64,000 bases of DNA from Gemmatimonadota bacterium (GCA_022825135.1 JAJDYN010000021.1:1-64000); one strand, 5' to 3'. Counted from the stretch's first letter, positions 1 to 7,980 are shown. Notes: a model not told the origin generated them from the sequence alone. Numbers and translations are program-made.

Positions 1-2
1 TC

Positions 3-719
3 CCCGCCCTGTGGGCCGGCCTGGCCGGTGCCGGCCGCGCGAGCGTCCGCCGCGATCTGGAAGCGGCCCTGCAGGAAGAACAGATCGCCCGCACAGTGCG
101 GGTCGGCACCGACGTTGAGGCCGCCTTCCACGACGCTCTCGGAGCCGGCGCGGGCATCGTGGTGGTGGCCGGTACCGGCTCGGTCGTGCTGGGGGCGGCG
201 CAAGACGGCCGCCGCCTGCAGGTGGGCGGATGGGGCGGGGTGATGGGCGACGAAGGGAGCGGCTATCACATCGGCGTGTCGGCCCTGCGGGCGATCGCCA
301 GGGCCGCCGACGGCCGCGCCCCCGCGACCGCCCTCACCGCCGCCGTGCTGGACTCCCTCGCGCTGAACCGCCCGCGCGACCTGCCCGCCTGGGCGGAATC
401 CGCCACCAAGGCCGAGATCGCCGCTCTCGCGCCCCTGGCGATCCGCGCCGCCCACTCCGGCGACGACGCCGCGCAAACCGTCGTCCGGCGCGCGCTCGCC
501 GCCCTCGGCGATCAGCTCACCGCCGCCATCCGCCAGCTCTTCCCATCCGCGCCCGACAACCGGCCTCCCGTCGCTCTGACCGGCGGCCTGATCTCCCCGG
601 ATGGTCCGCTGCGCGACGACCTGGAGAAACTGGTTGCCTCGACCGGTGGCCGTCTGCTCCCGCGCGCCGTCACCCCGGAGCGCGGCGCCGCCCGCCTGGC
701 CCTCACCCTCCCGGATTGA
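3..719 (+). CDS. BadF/BadG/BcrA/BcrD-family ATPase, probable N-acetylglucosamine-type kinase (5' partial)
   Basis: The reading frame is open to the left edge, so the true start lies outside the window; the GTG at 96 is internal. The visible part is the C-terminal ASKHA-fold half. It carries a phosphate-binding loop (AGTGSVVLG), the family-typical GGWGGVMGDEGSGYHIG block and a second adenosine-type motif, ALTGGL, near the C-terminus. Family members include N-acetylglucosamine kinases and activators of 2-hydroxyacyl-CoA dehydratases. The absence of a visible Cys cluster and the GDEGSG block favour the sugar-kinase branch, but the substrate is inferred. The gene ends about 100 bases before the sigma-54 control region of the first hsp20. 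Confidence 0.8.
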   Translation, partial: PALWAGLAGAGRASVRRDLEAALQEEQIARTVRVGTDVEAAFHDALGAGAGIVVVAGTGSVVLGAAQDGRRLQVGGWGGVMGDEGSGYHIGVSALRAIARAADGRAPATALTAAVLDSLALNRPRDLPAWAESATKAEIAALAPLAIRAAHSGDDAAQTVVRRALAALGDQLTAAIRQLFPSAPDNRPPVALTGGLISPDGPLRDDLEKLVASTGGRLLPRAVTPERGAARLALTLPD

Positions 720-822
720 GCAACCGCCCGTCCATCGGCGCCCGATCCATGTCGCCGGCGTGCCCCTCCACCCGCGCGTCACATCCTCCACCCGGGCGCC
801 ACATCCCCCGGCCGCCGGCACC

Positions 823-919
823 TGACAGAATGGCAGACTCGTCCGCGCCGCCTTCTCCCGCGACCTGACATTTCGTCATGCCCATGGCCTGCAGTTCGTT
901 GCCGTCTGCCATTCTGGCA
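823..919 (+). promoter_or_regulatory. Triple palindromic upstream activator sites of hsp20 copy 1
   Basis: Three copies of a 13-base palindrome with consensus TGnCA-TTC-TGnCA lie at 823-835 (reverse orientation, TGACAGAATGGCA), 866-878 (TGACATTTCGTCA) and 907-919 (TGCCATTCTGGCA). The last sits in a perfect 8+8 inverted repeat, 904-922. Steps between sites are 43 and 41 bases, close to four helical turns. The same three sites with identical steps precede the second hsp20 gene. Such arrays upstream of a -24/-12 promoter are typical binding sites of an NtrC-type activator; which activator is unknown. Confidence 0.7.
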
Positions 920-929
920 GACATGCCCA

Positions 930-943
930 GGCACGCTCCCTGC
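930..943 (+). promoter_or_regulatory. Sigma-54 (-24/-12) promoter of hsp20 copy 1
   Basis: The sequence GGCACGCTCCCTGC has the invariant GG-N10-GC of RpoN promoters and the consensus-like GGCACG block. It lies 91 bases before the hsp20 ATG. The same 14 bases recur exactly at 6160-6173 before the second hsp20. Transcription would begin roughly 12 bases after the GC (estimate). Confidence 0.75.
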
Positions 944-1033
944 CCCTGCGCACGGTCGCACGCGCTCGGTGTTCAGGCGTCGGGAGCCTGACGGCGCGGC
1001 ATGTCAATCACCCTGAACCGAATGGAGGGAAAA

Positions 1034-1483
1034 ATGACGACCATGGCCAAGTATCGTTCGCTTTCGCCCACGCAGGTGCTGAGGGCCTTCAACTCCGCCT
1101 TTCCCAGCGGTCCATCCTTCCCGTTCGGGTCCTTCGTCAACACGGACTGGGTACCGCCGGTGAACGTCGCGGAGATGGCCGACTCCATCCTCGTGACTGC
1201 CGAACTCCCCGGGGTGTCGCCCGACGACGTCGACATCCAGGTCGAGGAGAACGTGCTCACCATCAGCGGGGAGAAGCACGAAGAGCGCGTCGAAGGGGAT
1301 GAGGAGCGCCACATCCACATCTCCGAGCGGATCGCGGGGAGCTTCAGCCGTTCCTTCACCCTCCCGCGCAAGGTGGACGTGGAGGGCATTACCGCCGAGT
1401 TCGGCGACGGGCTGCTCCGGGTGAGCGTCCCCAAGGCTCCCGAGACCCGCGCCCGCAGGATCGAGGTGAAGGCGCGCGGCTGA
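1034..1483 (+). CDS. Small heat-shock protein, Hsp20/alpha-crystallin family (copy 1)
   Basis: 149 residues. An ATP-independent holdase that binds unfolding proteins in the cytoplasm. The alpha-crystallin domain spans about residues 40-140 with the conserved AELPGVSPDDVDIQVE strand region, the FGDGLLRVSVPK motif and a C-terminal I-x-V tail (RIEVKA). The ATG at 1034 was chosen over the upstream ATG at 1001 because GGAGGG precedes it and because the paralogue at 6266 starts at the same residue. The paralogue has equal length, and differences are mostly conservative. The gene is monocistronic, flanked by a sigma-54 promoter and a strong hairpin, so RpoN-dependent stress control is likely (inference). 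Confidence 0.93.
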   Translation: MTTMAKYRSLSPTQVLRAFNSAFPSGPSFPFGSFVNTDWVPPVNVAEMADSILVTAELPGVSPDDVDIQVEENVLTISGEKHEERVEGDEERHIHISERIAGSFSRSFTLPRKVDVEGITAEFGDGLLRVSVPKAPETRARRIEVKARG

Positions 1484-1511
1484 TCGGCTTCGCGGCACAC
1501 AACCTTCGTCA

Positions 1512-1538
1512 GGCGGACCCGGTCCTTCCGGGTCCGCC
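1512..1538 (+). terminator. Rho-independent-like terminator after hsp20 copy 1
   Basis: An 11-bp perfect stem, GGCGGACCCGG with CCGGGTCCGCC, closes a 5-base loop and is followed by a short GTTTCC tail. The core CGGACCCGG...CCGGGTCCG stem recurs in the terminator of the second hsp20. Confidence 0.7.
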
Positions 1539-1635
1539 GTTTCCATGTACACCCACGGAACCGCTCCTCCAGGGTTGGCGAGGGCGCCGGGCTCGGCCGG
1601 GGATCGGCCCTCTCCGCGCCGTCCCCTGCTCGCGT

Positions 1636-1769
1636 GGAGGCTTGACCATGTCGCCGGGTAACGGTCTATTCCCGCCATGATCAAGCCGGACTCCTCGTCC
1701 GCCGGGGCCTTCCGCTCCGGGCGGGATTCGCGGTTGGAGCGGCCGCACCTCCCTCTTCGGGCCCCGTGA
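1636..1769 (+). promoter_or_regulatory. Possible leader with two overlapping mini-ORFs before thrA
   Basis: GGAGG at 1636-1640 sits 7 bases before ATG 1648, which opens a 10-codon ORF ending at 1680. That stop overlaps ATG 1677 (ATGA), which opens a 30-codon ORF ending at 1769. Its stop in turn overlaps the GTG start of the aspartokinase gene (GTGA at 1766). The aspartokinase GTG itself lacks a convincing Shine-Dalgarno sequence, so re-initiation from this chain is conceivable. The peptides have no Thr, Ile or Met runs, so classical thr attenuation is not supported. Chance overlaps are common in GC-rich DNA. Confidence 0.25.
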
Positions 1770-4321
1770 CCTCCACTCCGGCGCTCGCTCCTCCCGAGGC
1801 AGATCGACCGGTCGCGCCTCCGATTCGGGTGATGAAGTTCGGGGGGACCTCGGTCGGAAGCACCGCGCGCATCCGGCGCGTCGTCCGTCTTGTCGCCGGT
1901 GCCCGGGCCACCTCCACCCCTGTCGTGGTCGTCTCCGCGGTGCGCGGAACGACCGACCGGTTGGTCGAGGTCGCCGAACTTGCCGGACGGGGGGACGCCG
2001 GGCATGCGTCGGTGACGCGGGAAATCGCGGAGATGCACCGGGAGCTGCTCCACGCCCTCGCTCCGGCCGACGAAGCGCCGGGCCTCGCCCTCCGCCTCGA
2101 TGCGGCGATGGATGACCTCCGGCGCCTGGCGAACGGGGCTCAGCTTCTCGGCGAATGCACCCTCCGGACTCGCGACTGGATGCTCTCCTTCGGGGAACGG
2201 CTCTCCTCGATGCTCATCGCCGCCTGCATGCGCTCCCATGGAATCGCCGCCGTCGACGTGGACGCGAGGGAGCTTCTCCGCACCGACACCCGCTTCGGCG
2301 CGGCGCGGGTGGATCGGCAGAGGTCGCGGGAGCTGGTGCGCGCGCGGCTTCCCGGAGACGCCGGCATCCCGGTCGTCACCGGGTTCATCGCCTCGACGGC
2401 AAAAGGGGAGACGACCACGCTGGGCCGGGGCGCGTCCGACTACACGGCTACCCTTCTCGGCTCGATGCTGGGCGCGGCGGAGGTCGAGATCTGGACGGAC
2501 GTGGACGGGGTGCTCACCGCGGATCCGCAGGCCGTGCCCGAGGCCGCCCCGTTGCGCGAGATCACCTACGCGGAGCTCCTCGAGCTCGCCCATTTCGGGG
2601 CGCAGGTGATCTGCCCTCCGGCGGTGGAGCCTGCCCGGAGCGCCGGGATGCGGCTGAGAATCCGCAGCACGCTCGATCCCTCCCTCCCTGGGACGCTGGT
2701 CGTGACTTCGGTTCAGCGGGACCCCCTTCGGCCGGTGCGCGGGATATCCGCGACCAGGGACGTGGCGCTGATCCGGCTCGCCGGGGTCGAGACGGTCGGC
2801 GCTACGGAGGCCTCGCAACGGATCTTCCGTGCGCTCCGAGTCGCCGACGTGGATTCGCTTCTCTTCACGCAGGACTCGGGCGCGCACGCCTTGTCCTTCG
2901 CGGTCAGGGGTGCCGACGCGGAGCGGGCGCGGGCTGCTCTGGGGGCTGAGTTCCGGAGGGAGCGGGAGTCGCGGCTCGTGCGCGACCCGACCGTCGAGCA
3001 GGGGTTTTCGATTCTCGCGGTTGTGGGAGAGGGGATGCGGTACACGCCCGGCGTCTCGGGAAAACTCTTCTCGGCCCTGGGAGCCGCGAGGGTCAATGTG
3101 CACGCCATCGCCCAGGGATCCTCCGAGCGCAACATCTCATGGGTCGTTAACGCAGGGCAGGAGGGCGTCGCGCTCCGCACCGTCCACCGCGCCTTCTTCA
3201 GCCCGCCGGACGAACTCGAGCCCGTCCGCATCCTGGTGCTCGGGGCGGGTGTCGTCGGCGGAGCCTTCCTCGACCAGCTCGCCGCAAACGGGGACGACGC
3301 GATGCGTGCGCACGGGATCCAGCCCGTCCTGGTGGGGATCTCGAACAGCCGGACAGCCGCAACCGACCTCGAGGGCCTGATGGCGGGCCGGTGGCGGTCG
3401 CACCTCGAGGGGGGCCGCGGCGATCCCGTCCGGGCCTTCGAGTCCGTCTGGACGGGCGACCCGCTCGTCGTCGTCGACTGCACCGCAAGCGCGACCGTCG
3501 CGGCGAGGTACGCGGACTACCTCCGGGCCGGTGCCGCCGTGGTCACGGCGAACAAGATTCCTCTCTCCGGGCCGATCGAGGAGTACGCGACGCTCATGAG
3601 CCTCGGCGGGCGCGGGGGCGGCCTCCACCACGGGACGACCGTGGGCGCCGGCCTTCCGATGGTGCGCATGATCGCCGAACTCCGGCGGAGCGGCGACACC
3701 GTCATCTCCCTCGAGGGGACTCTGTCGGGGACGCTCACTTTCCTGATGGATCAGGTCAGCCGCGGGCGGCGGTTCAGCTCCGCGGTCGAGGAAGCCCGGC
3801 GGAGAGGGATCTCCGAGCCGGATCCGAGGGAGGATCTGGGCCTCAGGGATGTGGTCCGAAAACTCGTCATCCTCGCACGGACGGCGGGGATGCGCATGGA
3901 ACCCTCCGATGTCGAGGTCGAACCGATTCTCCCGGAGCGCCTTCTCCGGCCCGGCCCGGTCGGTGAGTTCATCGAGGGGCTCTCCGGGCTCGACGCCGAG
4001 ATGGCTGAGCGGGCCCGGGCGGCGGCCGCGCAAGGAGGGCGGCTGGTGTGCCGGGCACGGGTGGCGCCGGGGGCGGCCTCCGTCCGACTGGAGGTGGTGG
4101 CCGCGGATGAGCCCGTCGCGCGCACCCGCGGCACCGAGAACCTGCTCGTCATCCGCTCTCGATGGTACGCCGATCATCCCATGGTGATTCAGGGTCCCGG
4201 AGCGGGGCCCGAGGTCACCGCGGCCGGGCTCATGACCGACCTGGTGGCGGCCGCCGGCCGGGTTGCCGGCCGGGCCGGCCAGAGTCAACGGCGAAGCACG
4301 GGGCCGGCTTCTGCAGGCTGA
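1766..4321 (+). CDS. thrA: Bifunctional aspartate kinase / homoserine dehydrogenase
   Basis: 851 residues (E. coli ThrA has 820). It catalyses the first and third steps of the aspartate-to-threonine/methionine pathway. The kinase domain starts with the diagnostic KFGGTSVG motif at about residue 24 and runs to about 300. ACT-type regulatory repeats follow (about 320-475). The homoserine dehydrogenase then shows a Rossmann motif (VLGAGVVGGAF), VDCTASATVAA, TANKIPLSG, GTTVGAGLPMV and EPDPREDL. Both active parts look intact. GTG 1766 was taken as start; ATG 1832 directly before the kinase motif is an alternative, and neither has a strong ribosome-binding site. Feedback control through the ACT domains is expected from the family. 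Confidence 0.93.
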   Translation: MTSTPALAPPEADRPVAPPIRVMKFGGTSVGSTARIRRVVRLVAGARATSTPVVVVSAVRGTTDRLVEVAELAGRGDAGHASVTREIAEMHRELLHALAPADEAPGLALRLDAAMDDLRRLANGAQLLGECTLRTRDWMLSFGERLSSMLIAACMRSHGIAAVDVDARELLRTDTRFGAARVDRQRSRELVRARLPGDAGIPVVTGFIASTAKGETTTLGRGASDYTATLLGSMLGAAEVEIWTDVDGVLTADPQAVPEAAPLREITYAELLELAHFGAQVICPPAVEPARSAGMRLRIRSTLDPSLPGTLVVTSVQRDPLRPVRGISATRDVALIRLAGVETVGATEASQRIFRALRVADVDSLLFTQDSGAHALSFAVRGADAERARAALGAEFRRERESRLVRDPTVEQGFSILAVVGEGMRYTPGVSGKLFSALGAARVNVHAIAQGSSERNISWVVNAGQEGVALRTVHRAFFSPPDELEPVRILVLGAGVVGGAFLDQLAANGDDAMRAHGIQPVLVGISNSRTAATDLEGLMAGRWRSHLEGGRGDPVRAFESVWTGDPLVVVDCTASATVAARYADYLRAGAAVVTANKIPLSGPIEEYATLMSLGGRGGGLHHGTTVGAGLPMVRMIAELRRSGDTVISLEGTLSGTLTFLMDQVSRGRRFSSAVEEARRRGISEPDPREDLGLRDVVRKLVILARTAGMRMEPSDVEVEPILPERLLRPGPVGEFIEGLSGLDAEMAERARAAAAQGGRLVCRARVAPGAASVRLEVVAADEPVARTRGTENLLVIRSRWYADHPMVIQGPGAGPEVTAAGLMTDLVAAAGRVAGRAGQSQRRSTGPASAG

Positions 4322-4646
4322 TCGCCTTGATTCGGATCCGGAGTCGATCGGATCGCGCACGAACCCACCAGACCCTCCCAGTCGCGACTTCGACGATACC
4401 CTCCCTAGGCCGGGATCGACCTTTACGTGATCACGCCCTTTCAGCCCGGTCCTGTGTTCCGCGCACACTTGGCCAAAGCGTGATAATCTGCGATGCCGTT
4501 TGGCGTTGCGAGCTACACACGTGACAGGTACTCTGGACGGTCGTACGGGACCGACGGGTATGGCGGGGGGGTGAGCGGGCGACGGTGCCCGTCGAGCCTG
4601 CGCCGGCTGAGAATGGCGTCCCGTATCTGAAGGTGGTTGACTCAAG
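4322..4646 (+). other. Intergenic region without recognised gene
   Basis: This 325-base gap separates thrA from the leucine-rich-repeat gene. It is less GC-biased around 4480-4500 (contains TGATAATCTG), which could hold a -10 element, but no correctly spaced -35 box is evident. A GGTGG sequence near its end (4632-4638) could be the ribosome-binding site of the next gene. I see no tRNA, terminator with T-run or conserved RNA. Confidence 0.4.
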
Positions 4647-6011
4647 ATGACTGCCAGCCGATCTGGCGAGAGTCCGGCCGAATGCCCGGCCGGGAAAAGC
4701 AGCCCCTCGATGGCTGCCCGAGGCCTCATTCCTGTTCTGGCGCTGTGCGTCGGGCTGTCGTGTGTGGATTACGGGACCGCCCCGGGCAGCACCCCGGAGA
4801 CGCCTGACGATCCGTCGCAGCCGCCGCCGGCAGACAGCGCGTCGGACCGTGCCGCGCTGACTGCGCTCTACGAGGCGACCGGCGGTCCCGACTGGGAGAA
4901 CCGCACGGGCTGGGCGTCCGCCGCGCCGGTTTCGAATTGGCACGGGGTCCGAACGAATGGCGCGGGACGGGTGCTTGAGTTGAGCCTGCGCGACAACGCG
5001 CTGACCGGCCCGATCCCGCCGGAGCTTGGCAACCTCACCGCCCTGCAGGTGCTGGACCTGAATGGCAACGCCCTGGATGGCCCGATTCCGCCGGAACTCG
5101 GCAATCTCACCGCGCTGCAGCGCCTGTTTCTTCGCGGTAACGCGCTGACCGGCCCGATTCCGCCGGAGCTGGGCAACCTCACAGCAGCGATCGTTGTGTT
5201 GTTGGATGGCAACGCTCTGGAGGGCCCGATCCCGCCGGAGCTGGGGAGGCTGGCCGGTCTACGGAATCTGGGTCTGTCCGGCAACAGCCTGACAGGTTCG
5301 ATCCCGCCGGAGCTGGGAAGGCTGCCCCGCGCCATGCAATTCCTGGCACTGGCTCGCAACAGCCTGACGGGGCCGATCCCGCCGGAGTTGGGGAGGCTGG
5401 AAGGCCTGTACGGTTTGTACCTGTCCGGCAACGCCCTGGAGGGCCCGATGCCGTCGAGCCTTCTGGGGCTGGATGAGCTGCTGACCTTCGACTTCCAGGA
5501 CAACATGGGCCTGTGCGCACCGGGCACGGCGGATTTCGCTGCCTGGCTCGAGGGGATCCGACTCAGGTCGACGGGACGGGGCGCCAGTGGTCCGTTCTGC
5601 AACGAGACGGACCAGGCCGTGCTCGAACTGCTGTTCAGAGCGACGAGCGGTGGAGACTGGGCAAACGCAACCGGCTGGCGCGGAGGTCCCGTTCTGGCCG
5701 AGTGGCACGGGATCCGGGCCGATACGCTTGGCCGAGCCGTCGCGCTCGATCTCGCCGGCAATGGACTGGTGGGCCAGCTGCCGGAGCGACTCGGCGAGCT
5801 CGCACACGTCGTCGAACTGGATGTCGGCGACAACCCTGGCCTGGGGGGTCCGCTTCCGCTTTCCCTTGCCGACCTGTCGCTCAGCGCGTTCCGCTATGCG
5901 GGCACGGAGCTGTGCGTCCCGGCCAACACGGCCTTCCGCGAGTGGCTGGAGGGCATTTCGTCACACCAGGGGACGGGCATGGAATGCCCGCCTCCGTCGG
6001 GTAGCGAGTAG
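4647..6011 (+). CDS. Leucine-rich-repeat lipoprotein, two-module
   Basis: 454 residues. A signal peptide ends at Cys39 in a VGLSC lipobox-like sequence, followed by a Pro/Asp-rich linker. There are two related modules. Each opens with a helical cap (AALTALYEATGGPDW; AVLELLFRATSGGDW), contains repeats of the plant-type form NxLxGxIPxELGxLxxL, and ends with LCxPxxxxFxxWLEGI and a downstream Cys. Module 1 has seven 24-residue repeats beginning at Asn117; module 2 has about two degenerate ones. Such proteins are usually displayed on the cell surface and mediate protein or glycan binding; the ligand is unknown. ATG 4647 has GGTGG upstream; ATG 4710 would give a shorter signal peptide and is also possible. 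Confidence 0.8.
   Translation: MTASRSGESPAECPAGKSSPSMAARGLIPVLALCVGLSCVDYGTAPGSTPETPDDPSQPPPADSASDRAALTALYEATGGPDWENRTGWASAAPVSNWHGVRTNGAGRVLELSLRDNALTGPIPPELGNLTALQVLDLNGNALDGPIPPELGNLTALQRLFLRGNALTGPIPPELGNLTAAIVVLLDGNALEGPIPPELGRLAGLRNLGLSGNSLTGSIPPELGRLPRAMQFLALARNSLTGPIPPELGRLEGLYGLYLSGNALEGPMPSSLLGLDELLTFDFQDNMGLCAPGTADFAAWLEGIRLRSTGRGASGPFCNETDQAVLELLFRATSGGDWANATGWRGGPVLAEWHGIRADTLGRAVALDLAGNGLVGQLPERLGELAHVVELDVGDNPGLGGPLPLSLADLSLSAFRYAGTELCVPANTAFREWLEGISSHQGTGMECPPPSGSE
4995..5453 (+). repeat. 72-base coding repeats (LRR units)
   Basis: Seven consecutive units of 72 bases encode the N-x-L-x-G-P-I-P-P-E-L-G pattern. The GGCCCGATTCCGCCGGAGCT-type core is strongly conserved at DNA level between units, suggesting recent internal amplification or recombination. 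Confidence 0.8.
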
Positions 6012-6051
6012 CGTTCCCCGCGTTCCCGTTGCATCCTCCGTGGCCACCACC

Positions 6052-6148
6052 TGACAGAATGGCAGATCCGCCTGCGCACTCCACCCCGCCGGGCTGACAT
6101 TCTGTCATGCCAATCTGCCGCAACTTGTTGTCGTCAGACATTTTGGCA
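6052..6148 (+). promoter_or_regulatory. Triple palindromic upstream activator sites of hsp20 copy 2
   Basis: Sites matching TGnCA-TTC-TGnCA lie at 6052-6064 (TGACAGAATGGCA, reverse orientation), 6095-6107 (TGACATTCTGTCA, a perfect palindrome) and 6136-6148 (AGACATTTTGGCA, imperfect). Steps of 43 and 41 bases are identical to those upstream of hsp20 copy 1, although the spacer sequences differ. Conservation of sites and spacing against diverged spacers indicates selection for protein binding. Confidence 0.7.
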
Positions 6149-6159
6149 GACTCGAAGCT

Positions 6160-6173
6160 GGCACGCTCCCTGC
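6160..6173 (+). promoter_or_regulatory. Sigma-54 (-24/-12) promoter of hsp20 copy 2
   Basis: GGCACGCTCCCTGC, GG-N10-GC, identical to 930-943; here it is preceded by T, giving TGGCACG, the full RpoN -24 consensus. It is 93 bases before the ATG of the second hsp20. Confidence 0.78.
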
Positions 6174-6265
6174 CCCTGCCCAAGGCCGGACGCGCACGCC
6201 GGGTTCGGGCATCAGCAGGCCCGGCAACGCGAATTCGGTCACAAGAGACTCAGTGGAGGAAACAC

Positions 6266-6715
6266 ATGACGACCATCGCCAAGTACCGTTCGCTCTCGCC
6301 CTCGCAGGTGCTGCGGGCCTTCAACTCCGCCTTTCCGGGCGGCTCGGCCTTCCCCTTCGGGGCCTTCATCAACACGGACTGGGTTCCGCCGGTCAACGTC
6401 GCGGAGACGGCGGACTCGATCCTCGTGACCACGGAACTCCCGGGTGTGTCGCCCGACGATGTCGAGATCCAGGTCGAGGAGAACGTGCTCACGATCCGCG
6501 GCGAGAAGCATGAGGAGCGCGAAGAGAAGGATACCGAGCGCCACATGCACATCTCCGAGCGGATCACCGGGAGCTTCAGCCGCTCCTTCACCCTGCCGCG
6601 CAAGGTGGACGTCGAGGGCATCGACGCCGACTTCGGCAACGGGGTGCTCAAGGTCAGCGTCCCCAAGGCGCCGGAGACCCGCGCCCGCAGGATCGAGGTG
6701 AAGGCGCGCGCCTGA
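6266..6715 (+). CDS. Small heat-shock protein, Hsp20/alpha-crystallin family (copy 2)
   Basis: 149 residues, a close paralogue of the protein encoded at 1034-1483, with the same N-terminus (MTT-x-AKYRSLSPxQVLRAFNSAFP). The alpha-crystallin domain keeps TELPGVSPDDVEIQVE, FGNGVLKVSVPK and the C-terminal RIEVKA anchor. ATG 6266 is preceded by GGAGG (6255-6259); an in-frame ATG at 6107 falls inside the operator/promoter region and was rejected. Own sigma-54 promoter and terminator; no co-transcribed neighbour. Confidence 0.93.
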   Translation: MTTIAKYRSLSPSQVLRAFNSAFPGGSAFPFGAFINTDWVPPVNVAETADSILVTTELPGVSPDDVEIQVEENVLTIRGEKHEEREEKDTERHMHISERITGSFSRSFTLPRKVDVEGIDADFGNGVLKVSVPKAPETRARRIEVKARA

Positions 6716-6744
6716 CCGCAGCGCTTCACACCGCAGGACCGAAT

Positions 6745-6773
6745 CGGACCCGGTATCCGCCGGGTCCGTTTTT
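6745..6773 (+). terminator. Rho-independent terminator after hsp20 copy 2
   Basis: Stem CGGACCCGG / CCGGGTCCG with a 6-base loop, followed by five T residues (6769-6773). The arms match the core of the terminator after hsp20 copy 1. Confidence 0.8.
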
Positions 6774-6936
6774 CGTGTGCTCGATTCTGCCTCGGCGGCC
6801 GCCACGTACTACCATGTTTGATGGCATCCCGGGGGATGCTACCTTGGTGGCGATGTTTCTCCGTTTCCGCGCGCGCGGAAACCGCGTCTTCGATTCCCGG
6901 TCCCGCCGGCGCCCGTAACCCGAGAAGAACCCGCGC

Positions 6937-7980
6937 ATGACCCACGCCAGCACCCGGCCCCCGCCGGGATCGCGCGTCTTCAGCGGAATGCAGCCCAGCG
7001 GCGAAGCCCACCTCGGCAACTACCTGGGTGCGCTGCGCCAGTGGGCCGCCATGCAGGAAGACTACGACTGCATCTACTGCATCGTGGACCAGCACGCCAT
7101 CACGGGCCCCTACGAGCCCGGAGCGCTCCCCGGGGCGGTCTTCGATCTCGCGATCAGTTTTCTGGCCTCGGGCCTCGATCCCGAGCGCTCCATCATCTTC
7201 GTGCAGTCCGACGTCCCCGAGCACACCGAGCTGAGCTGGCTCTTCAACTCGGTGGCGCCCATCGGCGACCTGGAGCGAATGATCCAGTTCAAGGAGAAAT
7301 CCGAGCGCATGGAGTCGGTGCCGGTGGGGCTCCTCAACTACCCCGTGCTGCAGGCGGCGGACATCCTCATCTACCGCGCCGACGTGGTGCCCGTGGGGGA
7401 GGACCAGCGCCAGCACCTCGAGCTGACCCGGGACATCGCGCGCAAGTGGAATGCCCGCTTCGGCAAGTACCTGCCGGAACCCCAGCCCTACATTCCGCGC
7501 GCGGGCCGGATCGTGGGGCTGGACGGCCGGTCCAAGATGAGCAAGTCGCTCGGCAACACGGTCGGCATCCTCGACGAACCCGACGAGATCCGCAGGCGCG
7601 TGCGCACGGCGGTCACCGACCCCGCGCGCATCCGCAAGACCGATCCCGGGCGCCCCGAGGTCTGCAACGTCTATTCGCTGCACGAGCATTTCGCGGACGG
7701 CGAGCGGCTTGACGACATCGCCAACCAGTGCCGCACGGCGCAGCGCGGGTGCGTCCAGTGCAAGGGCATGCTGGCCGGGGAGATCGACGAGGCCTTCGCC
7801 CCGATGCGCGAGGTGGCCGCGCACTATCGCGCGCATCCGGAGGAGGTGCTCCGGATTCTCGCCGATGGAGCACGGAGGGCGGGAGCCATCGCCCGGGAGA
7901 CCATGGCGGAGGTCCGGTCGCGCATGGGGCTCGACTGGAAGCGCAACGCGCGAGCACTGACGGAGGAAACGGAGTCATGA
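6937..7980 (+). CDS. trpS: Tryptophan--tRNA ligase
   Basis: 347 residues, slightly longer than the usual 330. Class I synthetase charging tRNA-Trp in the cytoplasm. The HIGH-type signature is HLGN (His25-Asn28), the KMSKS loop is at 200-204, and the family block AADILIYRADVVPVGEDQRQ is present. The extra residues are an N-terminal Pro-rich stretch. Its stop codon overlaps the ATG of the downstream aldolase gene (ATGA), so the two are translationally coupled. Confidence 0.96.
   Translation: MTHASTRPPPGSRVFSGMQPSGEAHLGNYLGALRQWAAMQEDYDCIYCIVDQHAITGPYEPGALPGAVFDLAISFLASGLDPERSIIFVQSDVPEHTELSWLFNSVAPIGDLERMIQFKEKSERMESVPVGLLNYPVLQAADILIYRADVVPVGEDQRQHLELTRDIARKWNARFGKYLPEPQPYIPRAGRIVGLDGRSKMSKSLGNTVGILDEPDEIRRRVRTAVTDPARIRKTDPGRPEVCNVYSLHEHFADGERLDDIANQCRTAQRGCVQCKGMLAGEIDEAFAPMREVAAHYRAHPEEVLRILADGARRAGAIARETMAEVRSRMGLDWKRNARALTEETES

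Noticed and set aside
96-719. GTG 96 as a true start for the first gene
   Set aside because: The frame is open and coding-like to the left edge, and the family domain would be truncated.
1648-1769. Classical threonine attenuator before thrA
   Set aside because: The leader peptides have no Thr or Ile codon runs and no terminator/antiterminator pair was found.
1004-3103. Long minus-strand ORF opposite hsp20 and thrA
   Set aside because: No family motifs, Arg/Pro/Gly-rich composition, and complete overlap with two well-supported genes; typical antisense shadow of GC-rich codon use.
6107-6265. N-terminal extension of the second Hsp20 from ATG 6107
   Set aside because: This stretch is the sigma-54 promoter and operator region; the paralogue lacks it and ATG 6266 has GGAGG.
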